Below, in pieces: positions 35,406 through 43,001 of a stretch of 47,927 nucleotides of DNA (position 1 is its first letter; each line of letters begins with the position of its first letter). Under the pieces are notes generated by a model. It was given only the letters and a program-made list of their open reading frames with translations, searched no databases and was not told the origin of the DNA. The stretch spans positions 1-47,927 of the forward strand of contig CAKRZR010000016.1 of the NCBI GenBank assembly GCA_934433485.1. The letters are read 5' to 3'. The position numbers and the translations under genes were made by a program. The DNA is from an uncultured Eubacteriales bacterium. Lineage in GTDB: Bacteria; Bacillota; Clostridia; Oscillospirales; CAG-272.

Positions 35406-36278
35406 TCAGATCGCCGCAAGCGCGTCCTCGATGTCGGATGTCAGAGACACCGTGCCGCCAGAGGTGTATCCCGCGGAAATTGTTACACTGGTCGTGGTCA
35501 GACCGTCCATGGACGCAGACACACTGCCATTGTTCGGCATGGTACCTACCACCTTTGCACCATTCACATAAGCAGTCTTGCTGTCCAGAATGTTTGCCGC
35601 CACAGCATCCGCGTCCGAAGTATCCACATATACAGCAGGGATTGCCGCAACGGAAACCTTGGAGAGAAGTTTGCCAGTGGACGGCACAATATCCTGCGCG
35701 GCTTTTGTCGGCGTGATTTCTTTCGTTTCCGTGGTTACGGAAACTTTACCCGCACCGCTGTGATAGCCTTTCGGAATCGTGTAGGACGTTGTTGCCGCAT
35801 CCAGCGCTTTCGTGACCGCACCGTTGTTCGCCATCGTACCGGTTGTGACCGTACCGTCCGAGGTGACGAACACCTTGCCGGTCAGCGTATCCGCCGCAGT
35901 CGCTGTGACGGAGGATACATCCTGATACGCATCCGGGATCGCGGAAACGGTCACGTCAGACAAGCCGTAATAGCCGCTGTCGGGTGTGACGGCCTGCTGT
36001 GCTTTGGTGGGCGCGACCGTCTTGCTCTGGAACTTGTAGTTGCCGCCGCCAGCCACACCGGAGACCGTACCGCTGCCGTTGTGATAACCCGCCGGGATGG
36101 TGAAGGTGTCGCCCTCCTGTACCGTAGCGGATACCGCACCCTGATTCGTGATACCGTCCACCGCCGCAGCGCAGTCGTCGAGTTTTGCCGTGGCGGTGAC
36201 AAGACCGAGCGCGATCAGCTTAGTGCGCAGCTTGTTTCTGGCGGTCTGCAAACGTGTGAGTTCTGTAGAAATGCTCAT
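35406..36278 (-). CDS. Phage tail fibre-like structural protein
   Basis: A 290-residue beta-rich protein. After a helical N-terminus (MSISTELTRLQTARNKLRTKL) come repeated units with the signature K(T/E)(V/I)xPTKAxQxVxPxSGxxxLSxVxVxAIP, typical of fibre-like proteins in Clostridium and gut Firmicute phages, alternating with TIPxGYHxGxGxVS units. Probably part of an adhesin or decoration on the tail. No similarity to enzymes. Confidence 0.7.
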   Translation of the reverse strand: MSISTELTRLQTARNKLRTKLIALGLVTATAKLDDCAAAVDGITNQGAVSATVQEGDTFTIPAGYHNGSGTVSGVAGGGNYKFQSKTVAPTKAQQAVTPDSGYYGLSDVTVSAIPDAYQDVSSVTATAADTLTGKVFVTSDGTVTTGTMANNGAVTKALDAATTSYTIPKGYHSGAGKVSVTTETKEITPTKAAQDIVPSTGKLLSKVSVAAIPAVYVDTSDADAVAANILDSKTAYVNGAKVVGTMPNNGSVSASMDGLTTTSVTISAGYTSGGTVSLTSDIEDALAAI

Positions 36279-36290
36279 GAATAATTCTCC

Positions 36291-36557
36291 TTAAATGGTT
36301 TGAAGTAAGATTTCGATATTGCCAAGTTCCGTATGTACCGCCGCCGCGGTGATAGGTAATGTGTTGTCCTCCTCTGCTGCATCCGCCACCTGTACAGCAA
36401 GCCGTCCTTGACTATCCCACATAAGGGCATGTCCAAGGGAGAAGCTGCCGCCTACGCGGATGGAAACACCGAGCTTTGCGGAAAGCTGTTCGTTCGCAGA
36501 GGACAGAGCAGCAGCAAGCTGTACCTTATCCGCACTGAATTTCGCGTCCATTTTCAC
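36291..36557 (-). CDS. Small phage protein of unknown function
   Basis: An 88-residue protein between two tail-associated genes, start at 36557, immediately adjoining the next gene upstream. Composition is Ala/Leu/Val rich with an amphipathic N-terminal helix. Not recognised; position suggests a minor tail component or assembly factor. Confidence 0.6.
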   Translation of the reverse strand: MKMDAKFSADKVQLAAALSSANEQLSAKLGVSIRVGGSFSLGHALMWDSQGRLAVQVADAAEEDNTLPITAAAVHTELGNIEILLQTI

Positions 36558-36863
36558 TCACAACACCTCCCTGTGCAAAAGCTCCTTCGTTGGCACGGCA
36601 AGCACATCGGTAGCCAGAACCGCGCCGTCAAGCAGAACGCGCAGCTGCACCTTTGCCATGCGGTTGTCCGGCAGAGACAGTGTTTCCACTTGTGTCAGAC
36701 GAACGCTGACCTCCTTGCCGTCCGCTGAGATCTGCAGCTCCGGTAAGCTATGTAAAATCCGCACGTTCTCGCAGACGAGACAAAACTCCGCCGCGGTGCA
36801 GCCGGTGATGCCAGCGTCCAGAGACAAGGTTAACGTCGGTGTCGTGCCGGGGATAATGCTCAT
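36558..36863 (-). CDS. Small phage tail-region protein
   Basis: A 101-residue beta-rich protein, ATG at 36863 with GGAGG upstream. It begins SIIPGTTPTLTLSLDAGI, which resembles the opening of BppU-like or immunoglobulin-like beta domains of phage structural proteins, but the match is too short to assign. It is the first native tail gene after the ATPase cassette. Confidence 0.6.
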   Translation of the reverse strand: MSIIPGTTPTLTLSLDAGITGCTAAEFCLVCENVRILHSLPELQISADGKEVSVRLTQVETLSLPDNRMAKVQLRVLLDGAVLATDVLAVPTKELLHREVL

Positions 36864-36890
36864 GCGGCCACCTCCTTATCGATGGTATGA

Positions 36891-36938
36891 AAAAGCGCCC
36901 TTTCACATAGAACTTGGGGCGAAAACGTCCTAAGTTCT
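36891..36938 (-). promoter_or_regulatory. Mutually exclusive hairpins (possible terminator/antiterminator)
   Basis: On the minus strand CGCCC (36917-36921) can pair with GGGCG (36896-36900) ahead of a T run (terminator-like). The same CGCCC region is also part of a 13-pair hairpin at 36909-36938 with loop TTTT. Only one can form at a time. The larger hairpin lies within the left inverted repeat of the ATPase cassette. Confidence 0.45.
36902..36935. repeat. Left 34-base inverted repeat of the ATPase cassette
   Basis: Starts TTCACATAGAA and ends CGTCCTAAGT; both blocks are identical to the reverse complement of 38307-38340, with 7 of 13 middle bases matching (28 of 34 overall). No transposase is encoded between the copies. 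Confidence 0.75.
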
Positions 36939-36963
36939 CGATGAAAACGCGCTTGATGGTATG

Positions 36964-36994
36964 AAAAAGGAGCAGCCCCGGAAGGTCGCTCCTT
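36964..36994 (-). terminator. Terminator after the first DUF4143 ATPase
   Basis: AAGGAGC and GCTCCTT pair, with an inner CC/GG, and on the minus strand are followed by TTTTT. It lies 24 bases past the ATPase stop codon. Confidence 0.65.
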
Positions 36995-37017
36995 GCAGTG
37001 TATATGCCGCTACACCG

Positions 37018-38292
37018 TCAGAACAATTCTACCCGGCTGAGCAGCAGGTCGATCAGGTTGCAGTGGAAGATGCCGTTGTCGTCATAAAAATTGTGCGGCA
37101 CATCCATGCGGACGATGATCTTTTTGAAGAAATCCCCGGTAAGCGTCAGCGACGACAGCTCGGAGGATTCTTTTTTGTCGGTATCCATGCGGAAAGCGGA
37201 CTGAATATAGATTTTCCGATCGGCATCGTTCACCACAAAGTCGATCTTCTTCTGGACCTTGCTGTCGCCTGAACGGTCACAAACCACACCGACATCAACG
37301 GAATACCCACGCCGCAGAAGCTCGTTGTAGATCATGTTTTCCATGATGTGACCGGGATCATATTGGCGGTAATTCAGCCGCGCGTTCCGAAGCCCGATGT
37401 CTGTATAGTAATATTTGTTCGGATACTTGAAATAGGTTTTTCCCTTGACGTCATACCGCTTGGCCATCGAAACAAGGAAGGAGTCCATACTGTACTGCAC
37501 ATAATTTGATACCATCGCTGCGTTGACCTTCTCGTTTTTCATGGACGAAATGGCGTTTGCGATGTTGGTCGGGTTGGTGAGTGAGCCGATCTGCGATGCA
37601 AGGAAGTCCAGAATGTCATTCAGAACATCCTCACGCGCAATGCTGTTTCGCTCCACGATGTCCCTGACATACAGCTCGCTGTAGAGGGAGGTCAGATAAT
37701 CCTTCTTATCCTTGTCATCCTCCAGCGCCAGAAGTCTTGGCATACCGCCGTAGAGCATATAGGTATCCAGTGCTTTTCGCTCATCGCCGCCCGCAGCAGA
37801 ATAAAACTCCGCAAAGGACAGAGGGAACACATGGATCTGCGTGGCACGACCGCGGAACTCGGTTGCAATGTCTTTTGACAGCCCCTTGGAATTGCTGCCG
37901 GTAACATAAACATCCAGGTTTTTATACGCCTTGAGCTCGTTCAGCATATCGTAGATGGTAACCGCAATGTTGCCGTTCTCCTTGTCCACAACCTTTGTGG
38001 TGAACTGCACCTCATCAATGAACAGATAGAACCTTTCGTCCTTTCTGTCACGGACGATGCTTTCTACATATTCACACAGCGTAATGGGGTTTCTGAACTT
38101 GTAGTAGCGGCGCTGATCCAGTTCTATTTTCAGAATATGGTCTTCCGGAACATTCTGCGAAAGAAGATACTCGAAAAACAGGTCAAAAAGCAGTACGGAC
38201 TTGCCGCATCTGCGTATGCCTGTCATGACTTTGATTTCACCGTTCCACATATTGTGTATCAGCCGGTTCATATAGGAGTCTCGCTTTACCAT
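37018..38292 (-). CDS. DUF4143-type ATPase (AAA plus C-terminal DUF4143), phage cargo copy 1
   Basis: A 424-residue member of the archaeal-ATPase-like family with a C-terminal DUF4143 domain, of unknown function. Walker A GIRRCGKS is at 25-32, Walker B LFIDEVQ at 90-96, sensor VTGSN follows, and the family blocks FPLSFAEF and YGGMP are intact. The C-terminal part contains KIDFVV...KIYIQSA, which sits where PD-(D/E)XK nuclease folds keep their acidic and Lys residues, here with Gln. The ATG at 38292 follows GAGGTG. It has its own promoter and terminator and is bracketed by inverted repeats inside the tail operon, so it is cargo rather than a tail gene. Confidence 0.88.
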   Translation of the reverse strand: MVKRDSYMNRLIHNMWNGEIKVMTGIRRCGKSVLLFDLFFEYLLSQNVPEDHILKIELDQRRYYKFRNPITLCEYVESIVRDRKDERFYLFIDEVQFTTKVVDKENGNIAVTIYDMLNELKAYKNLDVYVTGSNSKGLSKDIATEFRGRATQIHVFPLSFAEFYSAAGGDERKALDTYMLYGGMPRLLALEDDKDKKDYLTSLYSELYVRDIVERNSIAREDVLNDILDFLASQIGSLTNPTNIANAISSMKNEKVNAAMVSNYVQYSMDSFLVSMAKRYDVKGKTYFKYPNKYYYTDIGLRNARLNYRQYDPGHIMENMIYNELLRRGYSVDVGVVCDRSGDSKVQKKIDFVVNDADRKIYIQSAFRMDTDKKESSELSSLTLTGDFFKKIIVRMDVPHNFYDDNGIFHCNLIDLLLSRVELF

Positions 38293-38306
38293 GCTTCTCA
38301 CCTCGT

Positions 38307-38340
38307 ACTTAGGACGAATCCGTCCGAACTTCTATGTGAA
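38307..38340. repeat. Right 34-base inverted repeat of the ATPase cassette
   Basis: Mirror copy of 36902-36935. It begins at the -10 region of the ATPase promoter and covers the predicted transcription start. It contains a small hairpin (GGACG/CGTCC) just before the ribosome site, so it could also act as an operator or leader element. Confidence 0.75.
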
Positions 38341-38368
38341 GTATACCATGAATCTTGAAAAATAGCAA
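38340..38368 (-). promoter_or_regulatory. Sigma-A promoter of the first DUF4143 ATPase
   Basis: On the minus strand TTGCTA (38363-38368) and TATACT (38340-38345) are 17 bases apart, giving a start of transcription near 38333. The ATPase can thus be expressed without the phage late promoter. Confidence 0.7.
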
Positions 38369-38425
38369 GACCGTAAGGAAAAATTCACAAAGAAGCTGCG
38401 CCGAAAACGGACCATTTAGCACGGG

Positions 38426-38617
38426 TCAGATCCCCTCCGGGATCACTGCATCGATATATACCTCCCGTTTCGGTTTCGCAAGTCCGAGAAACTGTCGATG
38501 GCGTTCCCACAAGTCGAGCAGGAATCCAAACGGCGTGAGCCACACCTCCTCGGAAGAAAGGTGCAGATGTGCCGTCCCATAGTAGAAAAGCCGGGTGAAC
38601 AGTTCTGCGTCCGTCAC
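38426..38617 (-). CDS. Tail assembly chaperone, downstream (T-like) part
   Basis: A 63-codon frame starting at a GTG that overlaps the upstream stop. In siphophages two overlapping frames between the major tail and tape measure genes encode chaperones G and GT, the latter made by -1 frameshifting. Here the frame continues upstream without a stop past the slippery sequence at 38630-38636 in exactly the -1 register, so the product is probably a C-terminal extension of the upstream protein rather than a separate one. Features: MTDAELFTRLFYYGTAHLHL, Leu/Trp/Phe-rich. Confidence 0.75.
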   Translation of the reverse strand: MTDAELFTRLFYYGTAHLHLSSEEVWLTPFGFLLDLWERHRQFLGLAKPKREVYIDAVIPEGI

Positions 38618-38991
38618 CCGACATGCACGTTTTTTGCATCTTTCTCGCTTTCTATATTCCGCTCTGTCCCCTTGGACATCGCTTCCATGATCGCGGATTT
38701 GTATGCCGCAAGGTCATATGGACTGGTGAGCAGCTCCACAACCTCCGTCGTGAGCAGCTCCCGCTTGTCCGGATCCCGCAGATTGTGGATGAGGATCGGC
38801 TGGTTCGCAAGCAGTGTGATGAGCCACACGATCTCGTCGAGAGCCATCTCAAAGTTCTCCGACTTCATCAGCTTCTCGCCGAGGTTCTCCAGTCCGCCGT
38901 AACGCGCGGCGATTTCTTTTGTTGCACGGGTGGTAAGGAGCAGTTCAAACTCCTGACCGCCGATGGCGATTTTTGCGCTTCTGTCGTTCAT
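38614..38991 (-). CDS. Tail assembly chaperone, upstream (G-like) part
   Basis: A 125-residue, mainly helical protein located between the major tail and tape measure regions, the standard site of the tail chaperone. It begins with a strand pair (KIAIGGQEFELLLTTRATKEIAARYGG) common to Firmicute phage tail chaperones of this type and ends in a charged tail. Near its 3' end the in-frame codons GCA AAA AAC hold an A AAA AAC slippery heptamer. Confidence 0.8.
   Translation of the reverse strand: MNDRSAKIAIGGQEFELLLTTRATKEIAARYGGLENLGEKLMKSENFEMALDEIVWLITLLANQPILIHNLRDPDKRELLTTEVVELLTSPYDLAAYKSAIMEAMSKGTERNIESEKDAKNVHVG
38630..38636 (-). promoter_or_regulatory. A AAA AAC slippery site for -1 frameshifting
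   Basis: The heptamer is positioned in the X XXY YYZ register of the upstream frame, five codons before its stop. A -1 shift enters the 38426-38617 frame with no intervening stop. The sequence is one of the most efficient bacterial slippery sites. Confidence 0.75.
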
Positions 38992-39005
38992 AGCTAGCCT
39001 CCTCC

Positions 39006-39593
39006 TTAGGTGTTCGAGAACGTAGGCTCATACACTTCACTGTACCAACCGCTGATGACCGATGCCGTCACACCCGTGCTATCCTCGGACACTTCCGCTT
39101 TCCACGGATGCTTGTTCTGCCCGTCGAGTTTGTTCCGGCGCATGACCGTTCCCTCGATCGTAGGTGTGGAGAACGTGATGCTCTCGCCTTTGGTGGTGAG
39201 GTTTGTCGCGGGAATACCGAACTTGACCTTGTACAGCCAGAAGTAACGGTACTTGCCGTTTGCCTTCTTCGCACGGAATCCAACCGCCACAGGTTCGCCG
39301 CCGTCCTCGGATGCAGAAATCAGCACCTTGTTTGAGTCGATGCGCGCGCCGGTCAGATCCTGCGCTACCTGTACGCCGATGTCGTCAATACCAAGCGTCA
39401 GCGTGCCGCTCTGGAACTCCTTCACGACCTCTGCCGCGCCATCGTCGGCGTAGAGCGTTGCCTCAGCAAGCTCCATGGAAAGTTCCGCTGTCATAGCCTT
39501 GGCAAGCTGCGATGGCGTGCCGTAAGTCTCATCACCGTTTTCATCCTCGGTGATCTTTGCATAATAGAGTTTATCAAGCCCAATGGTTGCCAT
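39006..39593 (-). CDS. Phage major tail protein (phi13 family)
   Basis: Tail tube subunit, 195 residues. It begins MATIGLDKLYYAKITEDENGDE and has the family feature of a short Glu-Leu-rich helix followed by YADDGAAEVVKEF and LTLGIDDIG, then FGFRAKKANGKYRYFWLYKVKF-like strands (here VGFRAKKANGKYRYFW) and GESITFSTPTIEGT. Length and position, directly upstream of the chaperone genes, fit the phi13-type tail tube. Confidence 0.92.
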   Translation of the reverse strand: MATIGLDKLYYAKITEDENGDETYGTPSQLAKAMTAELSMELAEATLYADDGAAEVVKEFQSGTLTLGIDDIGVQVAQDLTGARIDSNKVLISASEDGGEPVAVGFRAKKANGKYRYFWLYKVKFGIPATNLTTKGESITFSTPTIEGTVMRRNKLDGQNKHPWKAEVSEDSTGVTASVISGWYSEVYEPTFSNT

Positions 39594-39595
39594 GA

Positions 39596-39937
39596 TTAGT
39601 CCTCCCAGATATATGATTTCGCCACGTCAATGGCGTAGTGATGGTAGCCGGTATCGTCCTCATGACCGATGTACCGGCGATTTGTTATGGTGATGTCCGC
39701 CGCAAGAAGCGCATGGACAATGGTGTTTTTCGTTTTCAGGTAGTTGTCCTTGCAGAAAAGGGAAAGCCGTACTTCCTGTACATCCACACCAGGTTTGTTG
39801 TCTGCGTGTATGTCAAAGGAGTCCGACAGAGGCGTCAGAACAGCGTATGTGTCAGGTGGCACATCGGAAAACACACCTGTCTCCACGGGAATGTCGCATT
39901 GTTCGACTACCTGTTTCACTTCCGATAACAGGCTCAT
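39596..39937 (-). CDS. Phage tail terminator/completion protein
   Basis: A 113-residue protein between the gp10-like gene and the major tail gene, the usual place of the tail terminator. Contains YAVLTPLSDSFDIHADNKP and VRLSLFCKDNYLKTKNTIVHALLAADITI, matching the pattern of Firmicute phage tail completion proteins. It overlaps the neighbouring gene by four bases. Confidence 0.7.
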   Translation of the reverse strand: MSLLSEVKQVVEQCDIPVETGVFSDVPPDTYAVLTPLSDSFDIHADNKPGVDVQEVRLSLFCKDNYLKTKNTIVHALLAADITITNRRYIGHEDDTGYHHYAIDVAKSYIWED

Positions 39938-40374
39938 AGCTTTTCGATCTCCTCCTTAAGCGTCTGCTCCATCACACGCTTGCATTCTTTCTTCGACGCC
40001 GTTCTCGCAGGCTGCAGAAACGGCTTTGGCGGCTGTCCGGACTTGCCGTATTCGATGATATTGGCAAGCTTCGCGTTGTTCTCGCCATCCGACCGCGGTT
40101 CAGAAAAGCCGATCTTGATGTTGTGATTGCCATTGCGATTCACCAGCACAGGAGACAAGCCAAGCGAGGACAACAGCTCACCCGTAGAGCGGGATTTTCG
40201 TTTGGTGTCGCTGCCAATAACGGATTCGAGGTTGTCCCGAACCTTGTCGAGCACAACTTTGCCGCCTTCCTGGAGTACCTTTTCCGCGACCACATCCATG
40301 TTCTGACCGAGCCGGGACAGCTTGGTGAGCAGCTCATCCGGCAGCTTTACCTCAGCTTTTGCCACTTGGTTCAA
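39934..40374 (-). CDS. HK97 gp10-family head-tail protein
   Basis: A 146-residue member of the HK97 gp10 family, a head-tail joining component. It shows VAEKVLQEGGKVVLDKVRDNL, the phage-typical segment IKIGFSEPRSDGENNAKLANIIEYGKSGQPPKPFLQPA and a Lys/Glu-rich end. Overlaps both neighbours in the connector cluster. Confidence 0.85.
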   Translation of the reverse strand: MNQVAKAEVKLPDELLTKLSRLGQNMDVVAEKVLQEGGKVVLDKVRDNLESVIGSDTKRKSRSTGELLSSLGLSPVLVNRNGNHNIKIGFSEPRSDGENNAKLANIIEYGKSGQPPKPFLQPARTASKKECKRVMEQTLKEEIEKL

Positions 40375-40690
40375 CCTTTCTCGCCAACACCTCTACGTAC
40401 ATCCCGCGTCCTTTTACGTCTTCCACAGAGGTGATCTCAAACCGTTCCTCGCCGCACACGAGAGCCATGTCTGTGGTTACCGGCAGCTTCGGAATCACAC
40501 GAAACCGGAACAGATCCGTGGCATCCGTAAATGCAGTACGATTCGTCCATCTCTCGCTGCCATGCCGACCTTCCCGGTAGGCACGGACAGTAGCAAGGAT
40601 TTCATCCGTCGTAATACGGAATCCGTCCTCGTCTGTCGTAATGGTCGGTTTCACGATGTCTACAAGAGCGTTCATCTTCCCATAGCTCAT
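40352..40690 (-). CDS. Phage head closure (head-tail adaptor) protein
   Basis: About 112 residues from the ATG at 40690, which overlaps the upstream stop (ATGA); the longer frame to 40738 would run well into the upstream gene. Beta-rich, with RFRVIPKLPVTTDMALVCGEERFEITSVEDVKGRGMYVEVLA, the central pattern of SPP1 gp16/HK97 gp7-type stopper proteins (strand, turn, Y(I/V)EVLA). Confidence 0.8.
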   Translation of the reverse strand: MSYGKMNALVDIVKPTITTDEDGFRITTDEILATVRAYREGRHGSERWTNRTAFTDATDLFRFRVIPKLPVTTDMALVCGEERFEITSVEDVKGRGMYVEVLARKVEPSGKS

Positions 40691-41001
40691 ACCTTCCACT
40701 CCCGATCGATGCGCAATAGCGTATTCACCGCGTCCCACACCTGCTTTGCCGCCTGTACATTGTCCGCGAAAAAGCCGCCCGTGCTGCCGTCCCGGCTTTC
40801 GTAGAAGTGGGACGACAGCATAATGACGGCGTGTTCTGTGGTAGGCGGCATGGTGGTGTTCGCGTATGTCCCCTGCGGAATGTGCTGGTAGCTTTCCGCA
40901 TAGGAAACCGCGGCGGTGATGTAGCTTTGCAGAAGCGCGTCGTCCACGTCGTGCGTGAGGATGAGGTTCGCTTTTACCTTAGCAAGCAGCTCCTCCATCA
41001 T
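40687..41001 (-). CDS. Phage head-tail connector (gp6-like) protein
   Basis: A 104-residue helical protein of the HK97 gp6/DNA-packaging family: LLAKVKANLILTHDVDDALLQSYITAAVSYAESYQHIP is the classic opening. Start is the ATG at 41001; a GTG one codon upstream and another ATG one codon downstream are alternatives, all overlapping the capsid stop. Confidence 0.85.
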   Translation of the reverse strand: MMEELLAKVKANLILTHDVDDALLQSYITAAVSYAESYQHIPQGTYANTTMPPTTEHAVIMLSSHFYESRDGSTGGFFADNVQAAKQVWDAVNTLLRIDREWKV

Positions 41002-42191
41002 CACGACGCCTTCATCTTCAGAAGCTGAATGCCCTCCGGCAGGATGATCTTGCCATCCACACGTTCGGATGCTACAAAGCCGACCTGACCGTTCGTGGAG
41101 TACAGCTCGTTCAGCCGCTGCATCGTTCGTCCGGTCCGGTCCGCGATCCAGTAATTCTGGAAATCGCCGAACGCCACGGCAAGCGCACCGGCTGCCATCG
41201 TCGGTGCATAGGGACTGGTGTGGAGCTCGTATCCAAGCAGTCTGTCCGGCTGACCTGCCTGTACGGACGGCTGCCAGAGGTAGCTGCCATTGGTGTCTTT
41301 CAGCTTACGAAGTGCCGCGACAGTCGCGTCGTTCATGAGGAACTTTGCGTTCTTGCGGTAAGGAGCTTTCAGCGCGTAGATGAGCGAGATGACTTCATCC
41401 GTGGTGACAGCGGTCGAGCTTGCCGCCGTAACGCCGACTGTGCCGCCGCTTGTCGTGAATAACCCCGTAGGCTGACCTGTACCGGTACCCACGCAGAAAG
41501 CCTGCTCCTCCGCCGTACCGAACGCGTACGCGAACTCCCGCGCAATGTAGCTTTCCAGATCAAACGCGCTGTCGTCCAAGAGCTCAATACTCACCTTGAT
41601 AAGGTCTGTCAGCTTGTACGCGTCGATGGTCTTCTGCGAGAACGTCGGATTGCTTTCGGTGAACGCGGCGTTCTCGGCAGTCCATGCGGCGGTGGAATGG
41701 GTCGCGGCAACAGGGATCTTGCGCTCACTCGCGGTCGTGATCACCTTACACAGACGGCGCATAACGTTTTCTTCCTTGAGTGTGTCGATGATCTGCCGCT
41801 CGAACTCTTCCGGCACAAGGTAACCGCCGTTCGCGTCCACACCTTCAGAGAGGACGTTATGTACCATACGCTTGCCGCGGAGGAGATATCCGAAGTCCTC
41901 CTTGTACGCGTCAGACGCTCGACCGAGTTTTGTGTCCGCCTTGTTCCCCTGCGGCTTCTCAGTCAGCGGATCCGACACAGGCTTGGCAAGCTCCGCGGCA
42001 AGCGCATCACGCCGCTCCATGCGGTGGATCTCGTTCGTGAGGTCAGAGAGATCCTTCTCCATGCCAGCGTAGGTAGCGTCATCCTCCGCAGAAAGCACAC
42101 CCTTGTCTGTACGGTGCGTGTCGAGAAAGCCTTCCATAATATTCCAGAGTTTCGCGCGCTTTTCGCGCAGTTCCGTGATAGTCATAGACAT
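41001..42191 (-). CDS. HK97-family major capsid protein
   Basis: 396 residues: an N-terminal coiled-coil scaffold or delta domain (about 1-100; MERRDALAAELAKPV) that is normally removed by the protease encoded just upstream, then the mature HK97 fold with GGYLVPEEFERQIIDTLKEENVMRRL, STAAWTAENAAFTESNPTF, the E-loop region and the conserved C-terminal DRTGRTMQRLNELYSTNGQVGFVASERVDGKI, in which residues around AFGDFQNYWI are typical. Full length. Confidence 0.95.
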   Translation of the reverse strand: MSMTITELREKRAKLWNIMEGFLDTHRTDKGVLSAEDDATYAGMEKDLSDLTNEIHRMERRDALAAELAKPVSDPLTEKPQGNKADTKLGRASDAYKEDFGYLLRGKRMVHNVLSEGVDANGGYLVPEEFERQIIDTLKEENVMRRLCKVITTASERKIPVAATHSTAAWTAENAAFTESNPTFSQKTIDAYKLTDLIKVSIELLDDSAFDLESYIAREFAYAFGTAEEQAFCVGTGTGQPTGLFTTSGGTVGVTAASSTAVTTDEVISLIYALKAPYRKNAKFLMNDATVAALRKLKDTNGSYLWQPSVQAGQPDRLLGYELHTSPYAPTMAAGALAVAFGDFQNYWIADRTGRTMQRLNELYSTNGQVGFVASERVDGKIILPEGIQLLKMKAS

Positions 42192-42204
42192 TTTCCTTCC
42201 TTTA

Positions 42205-42942
42205 TTAAAGATAGTGTTTGATGGCGTTCAGATTGGCGCGCAGTTCGTCCACGGAACGACCATTTTTCGGTTCGATGGCGCATTTTGCGGCGATCTTTCC
42301 CATGAGGGAGTTTACCACATTCACGCGGGAATACATCATGGACGCAGTAGGCAAAGCAATATTCTCCGTTTCATTAAAACGCTGTAGGATACCATCCGCA
42401 AAGCCAAGCTCAACTGCCTTGTTCGCATTCATCCACGTTTCCGCATCCATCAGGTGGGACAGCTTTTCACGGGACAGGCCAGTCTTGATCTCATAGGCGT
42501 TGATGATGCTTTCCTTGACTTCTTGCAGCATCTCGATCGCCTTTTGCATCTCATCCGAGTTTCCGAGTGCAACCGTCATGGGATTGTGGATAAACATCAT
42601 GGAAACCGGAGACATCAATACCTTTGTGCCTGCCATCGCAATGACGGAAGCGGCAGAAGCGGCAATGCCGTCGATCTTCACGGTCACGCTGCCTTTATAG
42701 TCCATCAGCATGTTGTAAATCTGTGCCGCCGCAACGCAGTCGCCACCCGGACTATTCAACCAAACGGTGATATCTCCGGAGCCTGCCATCAGCTCATCCC
42801 TGAACAGCTTCGGCGTGACGTCATCGTCAAACCAGCTGTCCTCAGCGATCGTGCCGTTCAGGAACAGTGTTCTTTCCTGTACCTGTTCCTGGGTTTCCTG
42901 ATTTGTTACCGTCCTGTTCTTCCAATTCCAGAATTTCTTCAT
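42205..42942 (-). CDS. ClpP-type prohead protease
   Basis: A 245-residue serine protease that matures the capsid by removing the scaffold. Shows the ClpP fold motifs WLNSPGGDC, the nucleophile region DGIAASAASVIAMAG (Ser), the catalytic His in MMFIHNP and the Asp-containing DAETWMNANKAVELGFAD. It lies between portal and capsid, as in HK97-like phages with Clp-type proteases. Confidence 0.93.
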   Translation of the reverse strand: MKKFWNWKNRTVTNQETQEQVQERTLFLNGTIAEDSWFDDDVTPKLFRDELMAGSGDITVWLNSPGGDCVAAAQIYNMLMDYKGSVTVKIDGIAASAASVIAMAGTKVLMSPVSMMFIHNPMTVALGNSDEMQKAIEMLQEVKESIINAYEIKTGLSREKLSHLMDAETWMNANKAVELGFADGILQRFNETENIALPTASMMYSRVNVVNSLMGKIAAKCAIEPKNGRSVDELRANLNAIKHYL

Positions 42943-43001
42943 CTGTGTTTGTTTCCTTTCTGCCGGTCGCGAAGAGTTTATGCGGAACTCAACATAACGA
43001 C

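Larger units (their letters stand above)
36881..36969. repeat. 15-base direct repeat pair
   Basis: GATGGTATGAAAAAG occurs at 36881-36895 and again at 36955-36969, 74 bases apart. On the minus strand each copy forms the T-rich tail of a hairpin, so the two look like duplicated terminator tails. Confidence 0.8.

Noticed and set aside
38385..38639. 84-codon open frame overlapping the tail chaperone region
   Set aside because: Competes with the T-like frame, which is in -1 register with the slippery site and has phage-like composition.
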